DNA of 64,000 nucleotides, taken from positions 1-64,000 of the forward strand of contig CALCCA010000006.1 of NCBI GenBank assembly GCA_937899725.1, given 5' to 3'. The position numbers and the translations under genes are program-made. The first letter of the stretch is position 1, and every line of letters starts with the position of its first letter. This document shows positions 35,915 to 44,694 of this stretch, one piece after another. The stretch comes from an uncultured Halomicronema sp. (GTDB lineage Bacteria; Cyanobacteriota; Cyanobacteriia; Phormidesmidales; Phormidesmidaceae). The notes below the pieces were generated by a model. It did no database searches. It was not told the origin of the DNA and was given only the letters and a program-made list of their open reading frames with translations.

Positions 35915-36976
35915 ATGACAACTTCTGTTTTAACGCGCTGGTCGGCTCGCTTAACCTTAGCTTTGGTCGGGACAGCGCTCATTGCTAGCTGCAGCAGCAC
36001 TCCCACCGAGGAGGCGGCTGATACGACCGCTGATGAGACGGCAGAGGCTACCGCAGAAGGTGGCGTCTGTGCGCCGGAACTAGCCGAAATTGACTTTGGC
36101 ATCATTTCCACGGAATCTCAGGAAAACCTGGAAGAGCTCTGGGAGCCCTTTTTGGCCAAAATGTCGGAAGATATGGGTCGCCCAGTCAACGGCTTTTACG
36201 CCACCGACTATGCGGGCGTGATTGAAGCTATGGGCGCTGGCAAAATTCAGATTGCTTGGTACGGTGGCAAATCTTATATCGAAGCAGCGGCGCGCTCGGG
36301 GGCGGAAGTCTTTGTGCAAACCGTCGCCAGCGATGGTTCGAAAGGCTATTACGCTCACCTGATTACCAACGCCGAAAATCCCATCGTGCAGGATATCGAT
36401 CTCGAAGCGGGTGATGGCGATCAGTATGTGATTGAGAATGCGGGCGATTTGACCTTTGCCTTTAATGACCCCAACTCGACCTCGGGCTTTTTGGTGCCCA
36501 GCTACTATGTGTTCGCGCAAAACGGCATCAACCCCGAAGATGCTTTCAGCGAGCTGCTGTTTGCCGGTAGTCACGAAGCAACCGCTCAGGCGGTTGCCAA
36601 CGACCAGGTTGATGTCGCCACCAACAACAGCGAATCGATGTCGCGCCTGCAAGAAACCGATGCGGAAGCGTTTGAGCAAGTGCAAATTATTTGGACTTCA
36701 CCGCTCATCCCGAGTGACCCCATCGCTTATCAGACCGACATTCCCGACTGTCTGAAAGCTGAGTTTCAGGACTTCTTCGAAAACATTGACGACGAGTCGG
36801 TGTTGGGGCCGCTGGACTGGGCGGGCTTTGATCCGGCGGTGGATGCTGATTGGAACCCTATTCGTGAGCTGGATATTGCCCGACAGATGGAAGAAACCAA
36901 AAACGACACGGCCATGAATGAAGCCGACAAAGCGGCCAAGCTCGAAGAGTTAGAGAAGGAGTTAGCCGACCTCTAA
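35915..36976 (+). CDS. phnD: PhnD, phosphonate-binding lipoprotein
   Basis: A 353-residue solute-binding protein. The leader has a lipobox at LIASC (Cys near residue 26), followed by a Thr/Glu/Ala linker. The binding domain has IDFGIISTESQENLEELWEPFL, YATDYAGVIEAMGAGKIQIAWYG and FNDPNSTSGFLVPSYY, the anion-binding loop of PhnD/PtxB-type proteins. A Lys/Glu-rich helix forms the C-terminus. It is tethered in the periplasm and delivers phosphonate to PhnE/PhnC. The gap to phnE is 438 bp and contains a hairpin and two repeats, unusual for this operon. Confidence 0.94.
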   Translation: MTTSVLTRWSARLTLALVGTALIASCSSTPTEEAADTTADETAEATAEGGVCAPELAEIDFGIISTESQENLEELWEPFLAKMSEDMGRPVNGFYATDYAGVIEAMGAGKIQIAWYGGKSYIEAAARSGAEVFVQTVASDGSKGYYAHLITNAENPIVQDIDLEAGDGDQYVIENAGDLTFAFNDPNSTSGFLVPSYYVFAQNGINPEDAFSELLFAGSHEATAQAVANDQVDVATNNSESMSRLQETDAEAFEQVQIIWTSPLIPSDPIAYQTDIPDCLKAEFQDFFENIDDESVLGPLDWAGFDPAVDADWNPIRELDIARQMEETKNDTAMNEADKAAKLEELEKELADL

Positions 36977-37018
36977 GGCGATCCAGCAAGGCGATCAGGA
37001 GTTAACTATCTTGACGCT

Positions 37019-37065
37019 GCGAGCAGCCAGAAGCGTCGCCCCATGGCTGGCTTCTGGCTGCTCGC
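37019..37065 (+). terminator. Strong stem-loop after phnD
   Basis: A 15-bp perfect stem (GCGAGCAGCCAGAAG and its complement) with a 17-base loop starts 43 bp after the phnD stop. There is no downstream T-run. It may act as a partial terminator or a 3' stabiliser giving more PhnD than PhnE, as common for binding proteins. Confidence 0.6.
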
Positions 37066-37095
37066 GCTGATCTCCCCGAGCGATCACTCAGGCCG

Positions 37096-37205
37096 CTTAG
37101 GGAGGTGCTTAAAAATAGCCTCCCCGATCGCAGGGGTTTGGCACTGCCAAACCCTGACAGAAAATTGTCTGTCCTGGGGACATTATTGAAGTGCAGATCC
37201 CTTAG
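37096..37205. mobile_element. MITE-like repeat, family M1, copy 2
   Basis: A 110-bp element with CTTAGGGAG at the left end and ATCCCTTAG at the right end, and the central GGTTTGGCACTGCCAAACC hairpin. It is about 85 percent identical by eye to copy 1 at 29764-29872 and in the same orientation. It lies in the phnD-phnE gap. Confidence 0.8.
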
Positions 37206-37225
37206 CCTCTAGCAAACGGCAGTTT

Positions 37226-37336
37226 GATCCCTCACCCCCAATGGCTGAAATCATTCTTTGACAAATTGTTCAGCTCTGACTGGCAACCTTCGCAGGCCGT
37301 CGGGCTTGCCCCTTCCTGAAGGGAATGCTGCTATAT
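37226..37336. repeat. Repeat family A, partial copy
   Basis: Shares the CCCCAATGGCTGAAATCAT start and CTGAAGGGAATGCTGCTAT end with the element at 42-222, with a diverged middle. It directly precedes the phnE start region, so the upstream in-frame extension of phnE lies in repeat DNA. Confidence 0.55.
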
Positions 37337-37414
37337 TTGCCGCGATCGCCCTGCCCCCATACTTTACTGACCGCGCCCCCTCTGATTAACCCTCTCTCGC
37401 CAACTAGATCCACC

Positions 37415-38242
37415 ATGCCCCCAACCGCCGCCGTTGACTCGCCGACCTACTCACCTGAAGTCCATCGGGTGCTGTCACAATCCAAACCGGTCTGGACGCC
37501 CTGGACGATTCTGGGGGTGATTGTGACCCTGGGCATCTTGGTCTACTCCGGCATGGTGAGTGATTTGAGCTTTGTCGAGCTGTTTGAGGGGATCGGCTCG
37601 ATGGCCAACTTGATTTCCAAATTCTTCCCCCCCGATTTCACCCGCTGGGTCAATTACTTCGCCGCCACCATTGAAACCATTGCCATGGGCATTTGGGGCA
37701 CGCTGCTGGCAGTGATTGTCGCCATTCCGCTATCGATTTTGGCCTCCCAAAATATCTGCCCCAATTGGATCGTGTTTCCGGTGCGGCGGCTGCTCGATGC
37801 AATGCGCGCGATCAATGAGCTGGTGTTTGCCCTCATTTTCATTGTGGCGGTTGGACTGGGGCCATTTGCCGGCGTGTTAGCGCTGTTCGTGCACACGGCA
37901 GGCACCCTCGGCAAGCTGTTTTCTGAGGCGATCGAATCAATTGAGCCGGGGCCGGTGGAGGGCATTCGAGCCACCGGTGCCAGTAAGGTACAAGAGGTGA
38001 TTTTTGGCGTTATTCCCCAGGTGATTCCCTTATGGACGTCCTATACCCTCTATCGGTTTGAGGCCAATGTGCGATCGGCCTCAGTGTTAGGCATTGTCGG
38101 CGCCGGTGGCATTGGCGTGACGCTCTATCAAAACTTCCGGTCGTTTAACTATCAGAATGTCTGCGCTATCTTAATCATCTTGGTGGTGACTGTCAGCGTG
38201 ATCGATACGATTTCAGCGCGCATTCGTAACCATTTTGTGTAA
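37415..38242 (+). CDS. phnE: PhnE, phosphonate ABC transporter permease
   Basis: A 275-residue permease with about six membrane helices. The first is WTILGVIVTLGILVYSGMV (about 27-45). The cytoplasmic EAA loop is EAIESIEPGPVEGIRATGAS, the coupling site for PhnC, and FEANVRSASVLGIVGAGGIG is the conserved PhnE block. I use the ATG at 37415 (MPPTAAVDS) because the 30 codons before it fall in repeat-like sequence. It completes the PhnCDE importer and is followed 25 bp later by the TauE-like gene. Confidence 0.93.
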   Translation: MPPTAAVDSPTYSPEVHRVLSQSKPVWTPWTILGVIVTLGILVYSGMVSDLSFVELFEGIGSMANLISKFFPPDFTRWVNYFAATIETIAMGIWGTLLAVIVAIPLSILASQNICPNWIVFPVRRLLDAMRAINELVFALIFIVAVGLGPFAGVLALFVHTAGTLGKLFSEAIESIEPGPVEGIRATGASKVQEVIFGVIPQVIPLWTSYTLYRFEANVRSASVLGIVGAGGIGVTLYQNFRSFNYQNVCAILIILVVTVSVIDTISARIRNHFV

Positions 38243-38267
38243 TTCACGTTAGGGCGATGACTGACCT

Positions 38268-38630
38268 ATGGGATTTGAATGGGCACTTTTCCTGCTGTTG
38301 GGCTTAGGGGTGGGCACGCTGAGCGGGTTGATTGGCATCGGTGGCGGCGTTTTGATCACCCCGGCTTTGGTTTACTTGTTTGGCTTTTCTCAACATCATG
38401 CCCAGGGCACGACGTTAGCGCTGCTGGTGCCGCCAATTGGGCTATTGGGCGCGTGGACGTATTTTGAACAGGGCTATATCGATGTGCGCGCCGCGAGCTT
38501 CATTTGTCTGGGGTTTGTCTTTGGGGGACTGATCGGTGCCAAGTTTGCCGTCGATTTGCCTGAGCTGTTTTTGCGGCGGGCCTTTGGCACCTCCATGATT
38601 CTGTTGGGACTGAAGATGGTGATCCGCTAA
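38268..38630 (+). CDS. Half-size TauE/SafE family membrane protein
   Basis: A 120-residue protein with about four hydrophobic helices. LLGLGVGTLSGLIGIGGGVLITPALVYLFGF is a textbook TauE/SafE (TSUP) half-repeat. Full family members have two such halves (about 250 aa), so this one would need to dimerise. It lies 25 bp after phnE and before phnM in the phosphonate locus. A role as an anion exporter, for example of sulfite or of a phosphonate by-product, is inferred from family and position only. Confidence 0.8.
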   Translation: MGFEWALFLLLGLGVGTLSGLIGIGGGVLITPALVYLFGFSQHHAQGTTLALLVPPIGLLGAWTYFEQGYIDVRAASFICLGFVFGGLIGAKFAVDLPELFLRRAFGTSMILLGLKMVIR

Positions 38631-38790
38631 TCGCTAAAGGGGATCACACCGCGATCGCTCCCCGGCATTCAGAGCCCTGACGGAACCGCTTGCCACGACT
38701 GCCGCTGCGGTGACAGGAGATGGCAAACCGGGCCTGCCGCTATCGTCAAGATGGTTGGGGAAGTGCGATCGCGAGCCTAGAGGAGGCGTC

Positions 38791-38802
38791 CTAGACGTCT
38801 AG
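38791..38802. promoter_or_regulatory. PhnF operator 4 (upstream of phnM)
   Basis: CTAGACGTCTAG is a perfect 12-bp palindrome about 75 bp before the phnM start. It shows that phnM has its own PhnF-controlled promoter rather than depending only on read-through from phnE. Confidence 0.85.
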
Positions 38803-38875
38803 ACAAATTTTAACCAAAGGGCTAGGCTACGGCTGCTGGCCTGACCGCGCTGTGACACTTCTGGATATTTCGGCC

Positions 38876-40012
38876 ATGACTGAACAGGTTTACACAAATT
38901 ATCGGTTGCAGTTACCCGATCAAGAGGTGGTCGGGACGTTGACGGTGCGCGATGGGCTGATCGCTGATATTCAGCCGGGGGTAGTGGCCCACGGGCAAGA
39001 CGGCGACGGCCAGTATTTGCTGCCGGGTCTGGTGGAGCTGCATACCGATAACTTTGAGCAGCGCCTCGCGCCCCGCCCTCAGGTGAAGTGGCCGATCGCC
39101 CTGGCGGCGGTCTACCACGATCGCGATCTGGCGGCGGCGGGCATTACGACGGTGTGCGACGCGATCGCCGTCGGGGATATTACGCCCACGTCGATGCGGA
39201 TGACCCAGTTTGACCCGATGATTCGCGCCATTCACGAGGGGCAACTAGCGGGGCGCTTAGCGGTCGATCATCGCCTGCACCTGCGCTGTGAGCTGGGCTA
39301 TAACCAGGTGCATGAGGTCACGGCGACCTATGCCGACCATCCCCTCTTAGCCCTGATCTCCCTGATGGATCACACTCCTGGCCAGCGGCAGTTTGTGAAG
39401 ATCGACAAGTATAAGGAGTATTACCAGGGCAAGCATGGGGTCACGGCGGAAGCCATGGACGACTTCATTCGCGATCGCATCACGGCCCAACAGCATCACG
39501 CCGTCGACAATCGCCGCGCCCTGGTTGGGCTGGCCGCCAAGCACCAAATTTGCTTGGCCAGTCACGACGACGCCACCCCCGAGCACGTGCAAGAAGCGGT
39601 GCAAGATGGGGCCAAAATTGCGGAATTTCCCACTACGTTGGCCGCAGCTAAAGCCGCTCATAGCCAGGGTCTACAGGTATTGATGGGGTCGCCCAACCTA
39701 ATTTTGGGCGGTTCGCACTCCGGCAATGTTTCAGCGATGGAGCTGATTGCTGCGGGCCTGGTGGATATTATTTCCTCTGACTATGTGCCCCAAAGCCTGC
39801 TGCAGGCAATGTTTACCATTGCGCAACAGCAGGCCCAACCGCTGTATGAAATCGCGCGGCTGTTCACCATTAATCCGGCTCAGGCGATCGGTCTGGCAGG
39901 CGATCGCGGCAGTTTGGCGATCGGCAAGCGAGCGGATTTGGTCGCCCTGCAGCATGATGGCGTCGCTCCCAGGGTCACATCTGTCTGGCGGCAGGGCCAA
40001 CGCATTGCCTAA
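38876..40012 (+). CDS. phnM: PhnM, alpha-D-ribose 1-methylphosphonate 5-triphosphate diphosphatase
   Basis: A 378-residue amidohydrolase-superfamily enzyme. YLLPGLVELHTDNFEQRLAPRP gives the first metal-binding motif (the HxD-type ligands). Lys in QFVKIDKYKEYY, His in CLASHDDATPEHV and Asp in IISSDYVPQSLL complete the site. SPNLILGGSHSGNVSA is specific for PhnM. It releases pyrophosphate from the ribosyl triphosphate made by PhnGHI, feeding PhnJ. The ATG at 38876 is preferred to a GTG 24 bp earlier. It is last in the rightward arm. Confidence 0.94.
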   Translation: MTEQVYTNYRLQLPDQEVVGTLTVRDGLIADIQPGVVAHGQDGDGQYLLPGLVELHTDNFEQRLAPRPQVKWPIALAAVYHDRDLAAAGITTVCDAIAVGDITPTSMRMTQFDPMIRAIHEGQLAGRLAVDHRLHLRCELGYNQVHEVTATYADHPLLALISLMDHTPGQRQFVKIDKYKEYYQGKHGVTAEAMDDFIRDRITAQQHHAVDNRRALVGLAAKHQICLASHDDATPEHVQEAVQDGAKIAEFPTTLAAAKAAHSQGLQVLMGSPNLILGGSHSGNVSAMELIAAGLVDIISSDYVPQSLLQAMFTIAQQQAQPLYEIARLFTINPAQAIGLAGDRGSLAIGKRADLVALQHDGVAPRVTSVWRQGQRIA

Positions 40013-40066
40013 GGCCACTGCTGCTGTAGTGGTTTGGTAATTTTGATGCGGGACGTTACAAGAGAC

Positions 40067-40405
40067 TCAGGAATTTCCGCACAGCCAGTGGAATGAATCG
40101 TTTATTCGACCGGTCAATCCACGAGCAACAGATGAGGAAACTGTATCGCCGCGTGAACGAGCGATCACGGCAAAGATTTCACTCATTTCAGCATCGTTTT
40201 TCCAGCCACCAATGGTGCTACGGATTTTCGCTAGCCTTTCGGCATGACTGAGCCCCTGCAACGGATGAGACAAGGGTGACTGCTCGCCGACGGGATGCAC
40301 CAGCACGATGACTTCGACCGCTTGCCCTACGGGTAAGTCCGCCGATTGCACCTGAATTACGCCACCCGGTTGCACAACTGCGTTTTGTTTAACACCATTC
40401 AACAT
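40067..40405 (-). CDS. Antitoxin-like small protein without a toxin partner
   Basis: A 112-residue protein. VVQPGGVIQVQSADLPVGQAVEVIVLV resembles the beta-rich N-terminus of cyanobacterial antitoxin-like proteins that usually precede a PIN toxin gene. ERLAKIRSTIGGWKNDAEMSEIFAVIARSR fits their C-terminal toxin-binding helix. The residues after that helix (GDTVSSSVARG...) look atypical, so the 3' end may be frameshifted. Only 54 bp separate it from phnM and no PIN gene is present, so it looks orphaned. The assignment rests on memory of the family, not a search. Confidence 0.5.
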   Translation of the reverse strand: MLNGVKQNAVVQPGGVIQVQSADLPVGQAVEVIVLVHPVGEQSPLSHPLQGLSHAERLAKIRSTIGGWKNDAEMSEIFAVIARSRGDTVSSSVARGLTGRINDSFHWLCGNS

Positions 40406-40572
40406 GGAGGAGCCTGGCTAGGATTGCCTCTCAATTGTATCGACTCCGCCACAGGTAGCTCGTCGAAGAGACTTTAGGCTTAAATAAAGGGAACTTGCTG
40501 AAAGACTGACGTTCCGTCGGTTGAACGCGCCTTTCTGCATTCCGAACTCTGAACTCCGACTTCTGAACTCTC

Positions 40573-43077
40573 ATGGCAGATCGCGGCAAGTATCACGGGC
40601 AGCGACTCAAAGTCAAAGACGTGTTGCGGCTGTACGCAGCAGGCGAGCGCGATTTTCGCGGTGCCATCTTGCGCGGCTGCAACTTTCGGGGTTCCGACCT
40701 GTCAGAAGCCAGTTTCGGAAGCAGCAAGATTATTTCCTCTCGATTTTATTGTTGCAATTTACAGGGTGTGGACTTTTCTAAGGCCAAGTTTTACACACTA
40801 CTTCATTTACAAATAGCCTTTTCGTTTATTCCAATGTGTTTTTACGTGGTAAGTCTTTTTGTCCCAGCATTATTTTTTGGGGTTCTCATTTCATTTGTGA
40901 ACCTCGAAGCTGGATACAGCCTAGAAATTTCGGTTATTATCTACATTTTATTTTATTTTTCCCTGTTGCTGATAGTAGCTCATTTGGGTTTCTCACTAGC
41001 GTCCATAAAGAGCATATTTTTATCGACAATATTTACCACTTTAGCTTTTGGAATACTCTCTATCGAGAATTATACTTACACAAAAATCGGAATTTACAAT
41101 AGCCCCACAACATTTGTATACTTCAGTACATTGATATTTGTTTATCTTGCTTTGAATGCCGTCCTGTTCTTAAGTTCTTGCTTCTTTCTAATATCTTTCT
41201 TGTTTAGTAGCGGTGACATAAGGGGATTGCCAAACAAGCATAATAAGCATCTTTGGATTGTATGGTGTCTCTCAAGTCCCATCCTGATGATAGGTGGGAT
41301 TCTCTATGAATCCGCTATCAGTATTGTGGAGCTTGGTGGAGAAAATGCATTAGCAGCTTTTGTGCTAATGGTGATTTCGGCAACTGTCTTTAGCTTCTAT
41401 ATCTCATTTCAGACTGTTCTTGGAAAAGATGGATTTAGATTTGCTACACAATTTGGAGTAGCGTGGTCTTCTCTGCATGGAAATCATTTTGTAGGAACAA
41501 ATCTATTTGGGGCTAATTTTATTGATTCCAGGTTTAGTGACACAGTTTTCGTAGACACATTGCATCAAAAAAACAATCTGAATCTTGTTCGTTTTCATAG
41601 AGCAGAAGGGTTGGATTTTGTTGAGTGGAGTAAGACTATTCTGGCTACTCCTCAGGTGCGGAATTTGCTCGTGACTCTCAACGGCGTTGACCAAAATCTC
41701 TCCGATGCTGATCTACGGGGTGCAAACTTAGCCGGTGCCACGCTGCATCGCATCAACCTCAAAGGAGGTAATCTCAACGGCGGGACGCTGGCAGGGGCAG
41801 AACTCCATGGGGCCAACCTGACTAACGCGCAGTGTGTCGGCACTGACTTTACCTCAGCTCAACTCACCGGAGCCTGTCTCGAAGCCTGGAACATCGACGA
41901 GACCACGATTCTCAAAGACATTGACTGCGAGTACGTATTTCTCAAAGAGCAGCCAGATCGCTACGGCAACCGCGAACGCCGTCCCCACAATCCTGACAAG
42001 ATTTTCCAACCCGGCGACTTTGAGAAGTTTTTCCAAGAACTCACTTACCAAGTCCAGCTTCTCATCCGTAAGGGCATTCAACCAGAAGCTTTTTCTGTAG
42101 CTTTTCATCAATTGATGGAGAAATATACAGATATTACTCCTGAAGCAATTCAAGGGATTGAGAAACGAGATGATGATGTCGTACTAACAATACAAACGTC
42201 TGAGGATACTAATAAAGCAGATATTGAATATACATTTGATAAAAGTTATCAAGCTCATTTGCAACTGCTGAATGATCAAGCAACTCAAAGCTTTGACTTC
42301 GTTAATTTAGAGCATGGGGCCCTTGTTAGACGAGTAGAAGAGCGGTATGAAATTCAACTCATACAAAAGGAAATAGAAATCTCTAATCTTCATGAGACGA
42401 TTGCAATTTCTAAGGCTGAGCGGGAAGCAGAGCGCCAAAAGTTGATCCACCAGTACGAAACTGAACTTGCAAGCTTACAAGAAGAGTATGAAGACTCCAT
42501 TGATTCTCTTATTGAAGACTATGAACATAAGGCCAAGGAATTAGAAGACAAATATCAAACTCAATTACAACAGCAGCAATCTCACATCACTGAAATCCGT
42601 AAGCTCTTTGAGCTCTCTCTGAACCGCCAAATTGTTATTAAAACTGAAGCTACAGCTATGAATCACAGCAACAACCCTGACATTTCGGCCTCGGACGGCA
42701 GTTTCGTCAACACTGGGGACAACCTTCAGGGCAATGTCATTAGCCTGGGTGAACTCAGCGGTCAGGTGACGGTGCAAATTAATCAACTGCCCGATGCCGC
42801 CTCTAGCGCCGATCAGCCCAGCCTTAAAGATCTGCTCACCCAGCTGCAGGCAGCGGTCGAAGCCGACACCGAACTTAGCGAGGTCGAAAAGAAAGAAGCG
42901 CTGGGCGAAGTGGGTAAGCTGGCAGAGGCCGGGACGAAGTCCCAGGAAAATGCGATGCAGCGGATGGCGAAGCGGGCGGCGGCTAATTTGAAGTCGATTA
43001 CCGAGCCGCTGACCGAGGCTTCAAAACTGGCAACGATATGCAAGTCGCTGCTGCCGATGATTATGACGCTGTTTTAG
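40573..43077 (+). CDS. Mosaic pentapeptide-repeat, multi-helix membrane and coiled-coil protein
   Basis: An 834-residue protein. Residues 1-70 carry the start common to cyanobacterial pentapeptide proteins ([21 protein letters not shown], then A(N/D)LXX-like repeats). About 75-300 is an AT-rich segment with six to seven hydrophobic helices. About 305-450 returns to pentapeptide repeats ([20 protein letters not shown]). About 475-590 is a soluble region, 590-690 a charged coiled coil, and 700-834 a GC-rich tail ([20 protein letters not shown]) found at the ends of other cyanobacterial multidomain proteins. Base composition switches sharply at 40.78, 41.65, 42.10 and 42.66 kb, suggesting domain assembly. 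Membrane sensing or defence is possible; function unknown. Confidence 0.75.
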   Translation: MADRGKYHGQRLKVKDVLRLYAAGERDFRGAILRGCNFRGSDLSEASFGSSKIISSRFYCCNLQGVDFSKAKFYTLLHLQIAFSFIPMCFYVVSLFVPALFFGVLISFVNLEAGYSLEISVIIYILFYFSLLLIVAHLGFSLASIKSIFLSTIFTTLAFGILSIENYTYTKIGIYNSPTTFVYFSTLIFVYLALNAVLFLSSCFFLISFLFSSGDIRGLPNKHNKHLWIVWCLSSPILMIGGILYESAISIVELGGENALAAFVLMVISATVFSFYISFQTVLGKDGFRFATQFGVAWSSLHGNHFVGTNLFGANFIDSRFSDTVFVDTLHQKNNLNLVRFHRAEGLDFVEWSKTILATPQVRNLLVTLNGVDQNLSDADLRGANLAGATLHRINLKGGNLNGGTLAGAELHGANLTNAQCVGTDFTSAQLTGACLEAWNIDETTILKDIDCEYVFLKEQPDRYGNRERRPHNPDKIFQPGDFEKFFQELTYQVQLLIRKGIQPEAFSVAFHQLMEKYTDITPEAIQGIEKRDDDVVLTIQTSEDTNKADIEYTFDKSYQAHLQLLNDQATQSFDFVNLEHGALVRRVEERYEIQLIQKEIEISNLHETIAISKAEREAERQKLIHQYETELASLQEEYEDSIDSLIEDYEHKAKELEDKYQTQLQQQQSHITEIRKLFELSLNRQIVIKTEATAMNHSNNPDISASDGSFVNTGDNLQGNVISLGELSGQVTVQINQLPDAASSADQPSLKDLLTQLQAAVEADTELSEVEKKEALGEVGKLAEAGTKSQENAMQRMAKRAAANLKSITEPLTEASKLATICKSLLPMIMTLF

Positions 43078-43097
43078 GCGGTCTGTAAGCTGGCCGA

Positions 43098-43295
43098 TCA
43101 GCTCGTCGTTGCCGCTGAAGCCTGACTTGTGATTGGCTTGGCGATGTGAACGAGGGCGTCACCTTGATGGATTAACGGGTTTTGGTTGTGGCTGTTCACC
43201 CACCCCTCAACCGAACTCCGCACCAGAATCGGCTGATCGCCTAAGGCATCCGTGATGTCGCCCAGGATAGCTTTAGGGGCGATCGCCTGTTCCAA
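43098..43295 (-). pseudogene. 3' fragment of a succinylglutamate desuccinylase/aspartoacylase-like gene
   Basis: A 65-codon frame reads LGDQPILVRSSVEGWVNSHN, then QNPLIHQGDALVHIAKP. This resembles the extreme C-terminus of this zinc-hydrolase family, where V.GW..G.T..PLV..GDAL.HIA is typical. The catalytic Zn-binding part is absent upstream, where the Uma2 gene begins, so I read it as a truncated remnant. A small independent protein cannot be excluded. Confidence 0.45.
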
Positions 43296-43388
43296 TGCTG
43301 GTGATGACGAAAGTCAAATCACCGGTCTGCTAAGGGGAGAAGCCGTCAGCGAGTCAGGCCGGTAGAGTTCGGAGCTCGGAATTCCACC

Positions 43389-44039
43389 TTAGAAATTTTT
43401 CAATGGGGGAGGCGACTGACCGGCATTCAACACTTGCTGGGCAGTCAGGGTGAGCGTGGGAAAGGTGGGGGACATCAGGGTTTGATCGCCTTGAAATAAT
43501 TGAATTTCATACTCGCCATCGACGAGCGTACAGATAGAGAGGGTCGGCTGTTTCGGTTTACCAATGTGGCGAATGCCGCCCAGTCCGGCATAGTCGGCGA
43601 TCCAATATTCTGGGATGCCCAGGGTGGCATAGTCTTCGACTTTGCGGGCATAGTCGTTTTGCCAGTTGCTGCTCACGACTTCAGCCACCAGCTTAATCGA
43701 TCGCCCGCGCGTCAAAATTGATTGCTCGGGCCAGAGGGGTTCGTTGCCCAACTCCGCGCGATCGACCACCGCGACATCGGGTCGAAATGCCGTCATGGCC
43801 CCATCGCTAGGGCGCAGTAACCCCCGCTGCAGTACCAACCAAGGCAAACTTGCGACATCGATTTGCACGCAGGCTTTGGCCGTGATGAAGGCCGCAACCT
43901 CTTCATGCTGGCCTGTGGGTTCCACATCAAAGACCTCACCATCAATCAGTTCGTAACGATTGTCATCGCCAAAGCGAGCCCAAAACTCGTTGAAGCTGAG
44001 GGGCGTTTGCTGGGTGAATGGGCTAGTTATCAGAGTCAT
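43389..44039 (-). CDS. Uma2 family endonuclease (DUF820)
   Basis: A 216-residue PD-(D/E)XK-fold protein of the family expanded in cyanobacteria. NRYELIDGEVFDVEPTG is the opening motif. RPDVAVVDRAEL gives the catalytic Asp, and IKLVAEVVSSNWQNDYARKVEDYATLGIPEYW gives the Glu-x-Val and Lys region. Length and architecture are normal. The biological role of Uma2 proteins is not established; transposon domestication or defence has been suggested. It stands alone. Confidence 0.9.
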   Translation of the reverse strand: MTLITSPFTQQTPLSFNEFWARFGDDNRYELIDGEVFDVEPTGQHEEVAAFITAKACVQIDVASLPWLVLQRGLLRPSDGAMTAFRPDVAVVDRAELGNEPLWPEQSILTRGRSIKLVAEVVSSNWQNDYARKVEDYATLGIPEYWIADYAGLGGIRHIGKPKQPTLSICTLVDGEYEIQLFQGDQTLMSPTFPTLTLTAQQVLNAGQSPPPLKNF

Positions 44040-44160
44040 CGATCGCCTCAGCCCTGGTGGGTGATGCCTTTAGCTTACCAAACCGGATTTTGGCCCCTGA
44101 TGAGTCCCATGAGTCATGGTTAACAGAACGTCAGTTCGGGTTAAAACCGAAGCCGGATAC

Positions 44161-44256
44161 TTCCCCTCCTGGGAGGGGCTGAGGGGTGGGTGAATCGCCA
44201 GTTAGCGCGATTGATCGGCACCCACACCGCCTTTGGCACCCCTCCCGAGAGGGGGA
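44161..44256. repeat. Repeat family E, copy 1
   Basis: A 96-bp non-coding palindromic element begins CCCCTCCTGGGAGGGG and ends GGCACCCCTCCCGAGAGGGG. It is the reverse complement of the element at 59696-59790, with conserved hairpins at both ends and a variable centre. It lies between the Uma2 and DUF3288 genes. Confidence 0.75.
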
Positions 44257-44322
44257 TTTAAGGCTCAATCGGCGGGTAAAAGCGTTACTTAGTTCTTATC
44301 CCGAACTCAAGTTAACAGAGCG

Positions 44323-44619
44323 CTAGCTCCAGTCTTCGCGATTGCGACCGAGGTCTTGATAAACGCCGCCTTCGGCGTGCAGGTCACGGGCTTTGGCGTA
44401 AAGCTCCTCTTCGGTCAGGCCGACCTGCTTGAGTGCCTTCGCCAAATCGCGTTGAATATCGCGGGCACCCGGAAACCCCTTGTAGCGAATGGTAAGCCGG
44501 GCCAGTTCCGCCAAATTGTAGTCTGTCGTTTCTGATGACAGGATCTGATTGACGACAGCGCGATCTTTGCGATACTGCGGATGTTCTTGATCCTGATCGG
44601 GGTCAGTTTGATAATTCAT
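44323..44619 (-). CDS. DUF3288 family protein
   Basis: A 98-residue soluble protein. DQDQEHPQYRKDRAVVNQIL, DYNLAELARLTIRYKGFPGARDIQRDLAKAL and LTEEELYAKARDLHAEGGVY match the compact cyanobacterial DUF3288 family as I remember it. The ATG at 44619 (MNYQTDPDQ) is the likely start; 20 upstream codons lack conservation. The neighbour on the same strand is gnd, separated by a MITE-like repeat, so they are probably not one operon. Function unknown. Confidence 0.75.
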   Translation of the reverse strand: MNYQTDPDQDQEHPQYRKDRAVVNQILSSETTDYNLAELARLTIRYKGFPGARDIQRDLAKALKQVGLTEEELYAKARDLHAEGGVYQDLGRNREDWS

Positions 44620-44694
44620 AGGGGTGTCTAAAACCGGGCCGCTTGGGGCAACGCTCAACTGTTCTGGATTGTGCCACAAGCAGCCCGGTGGTGA

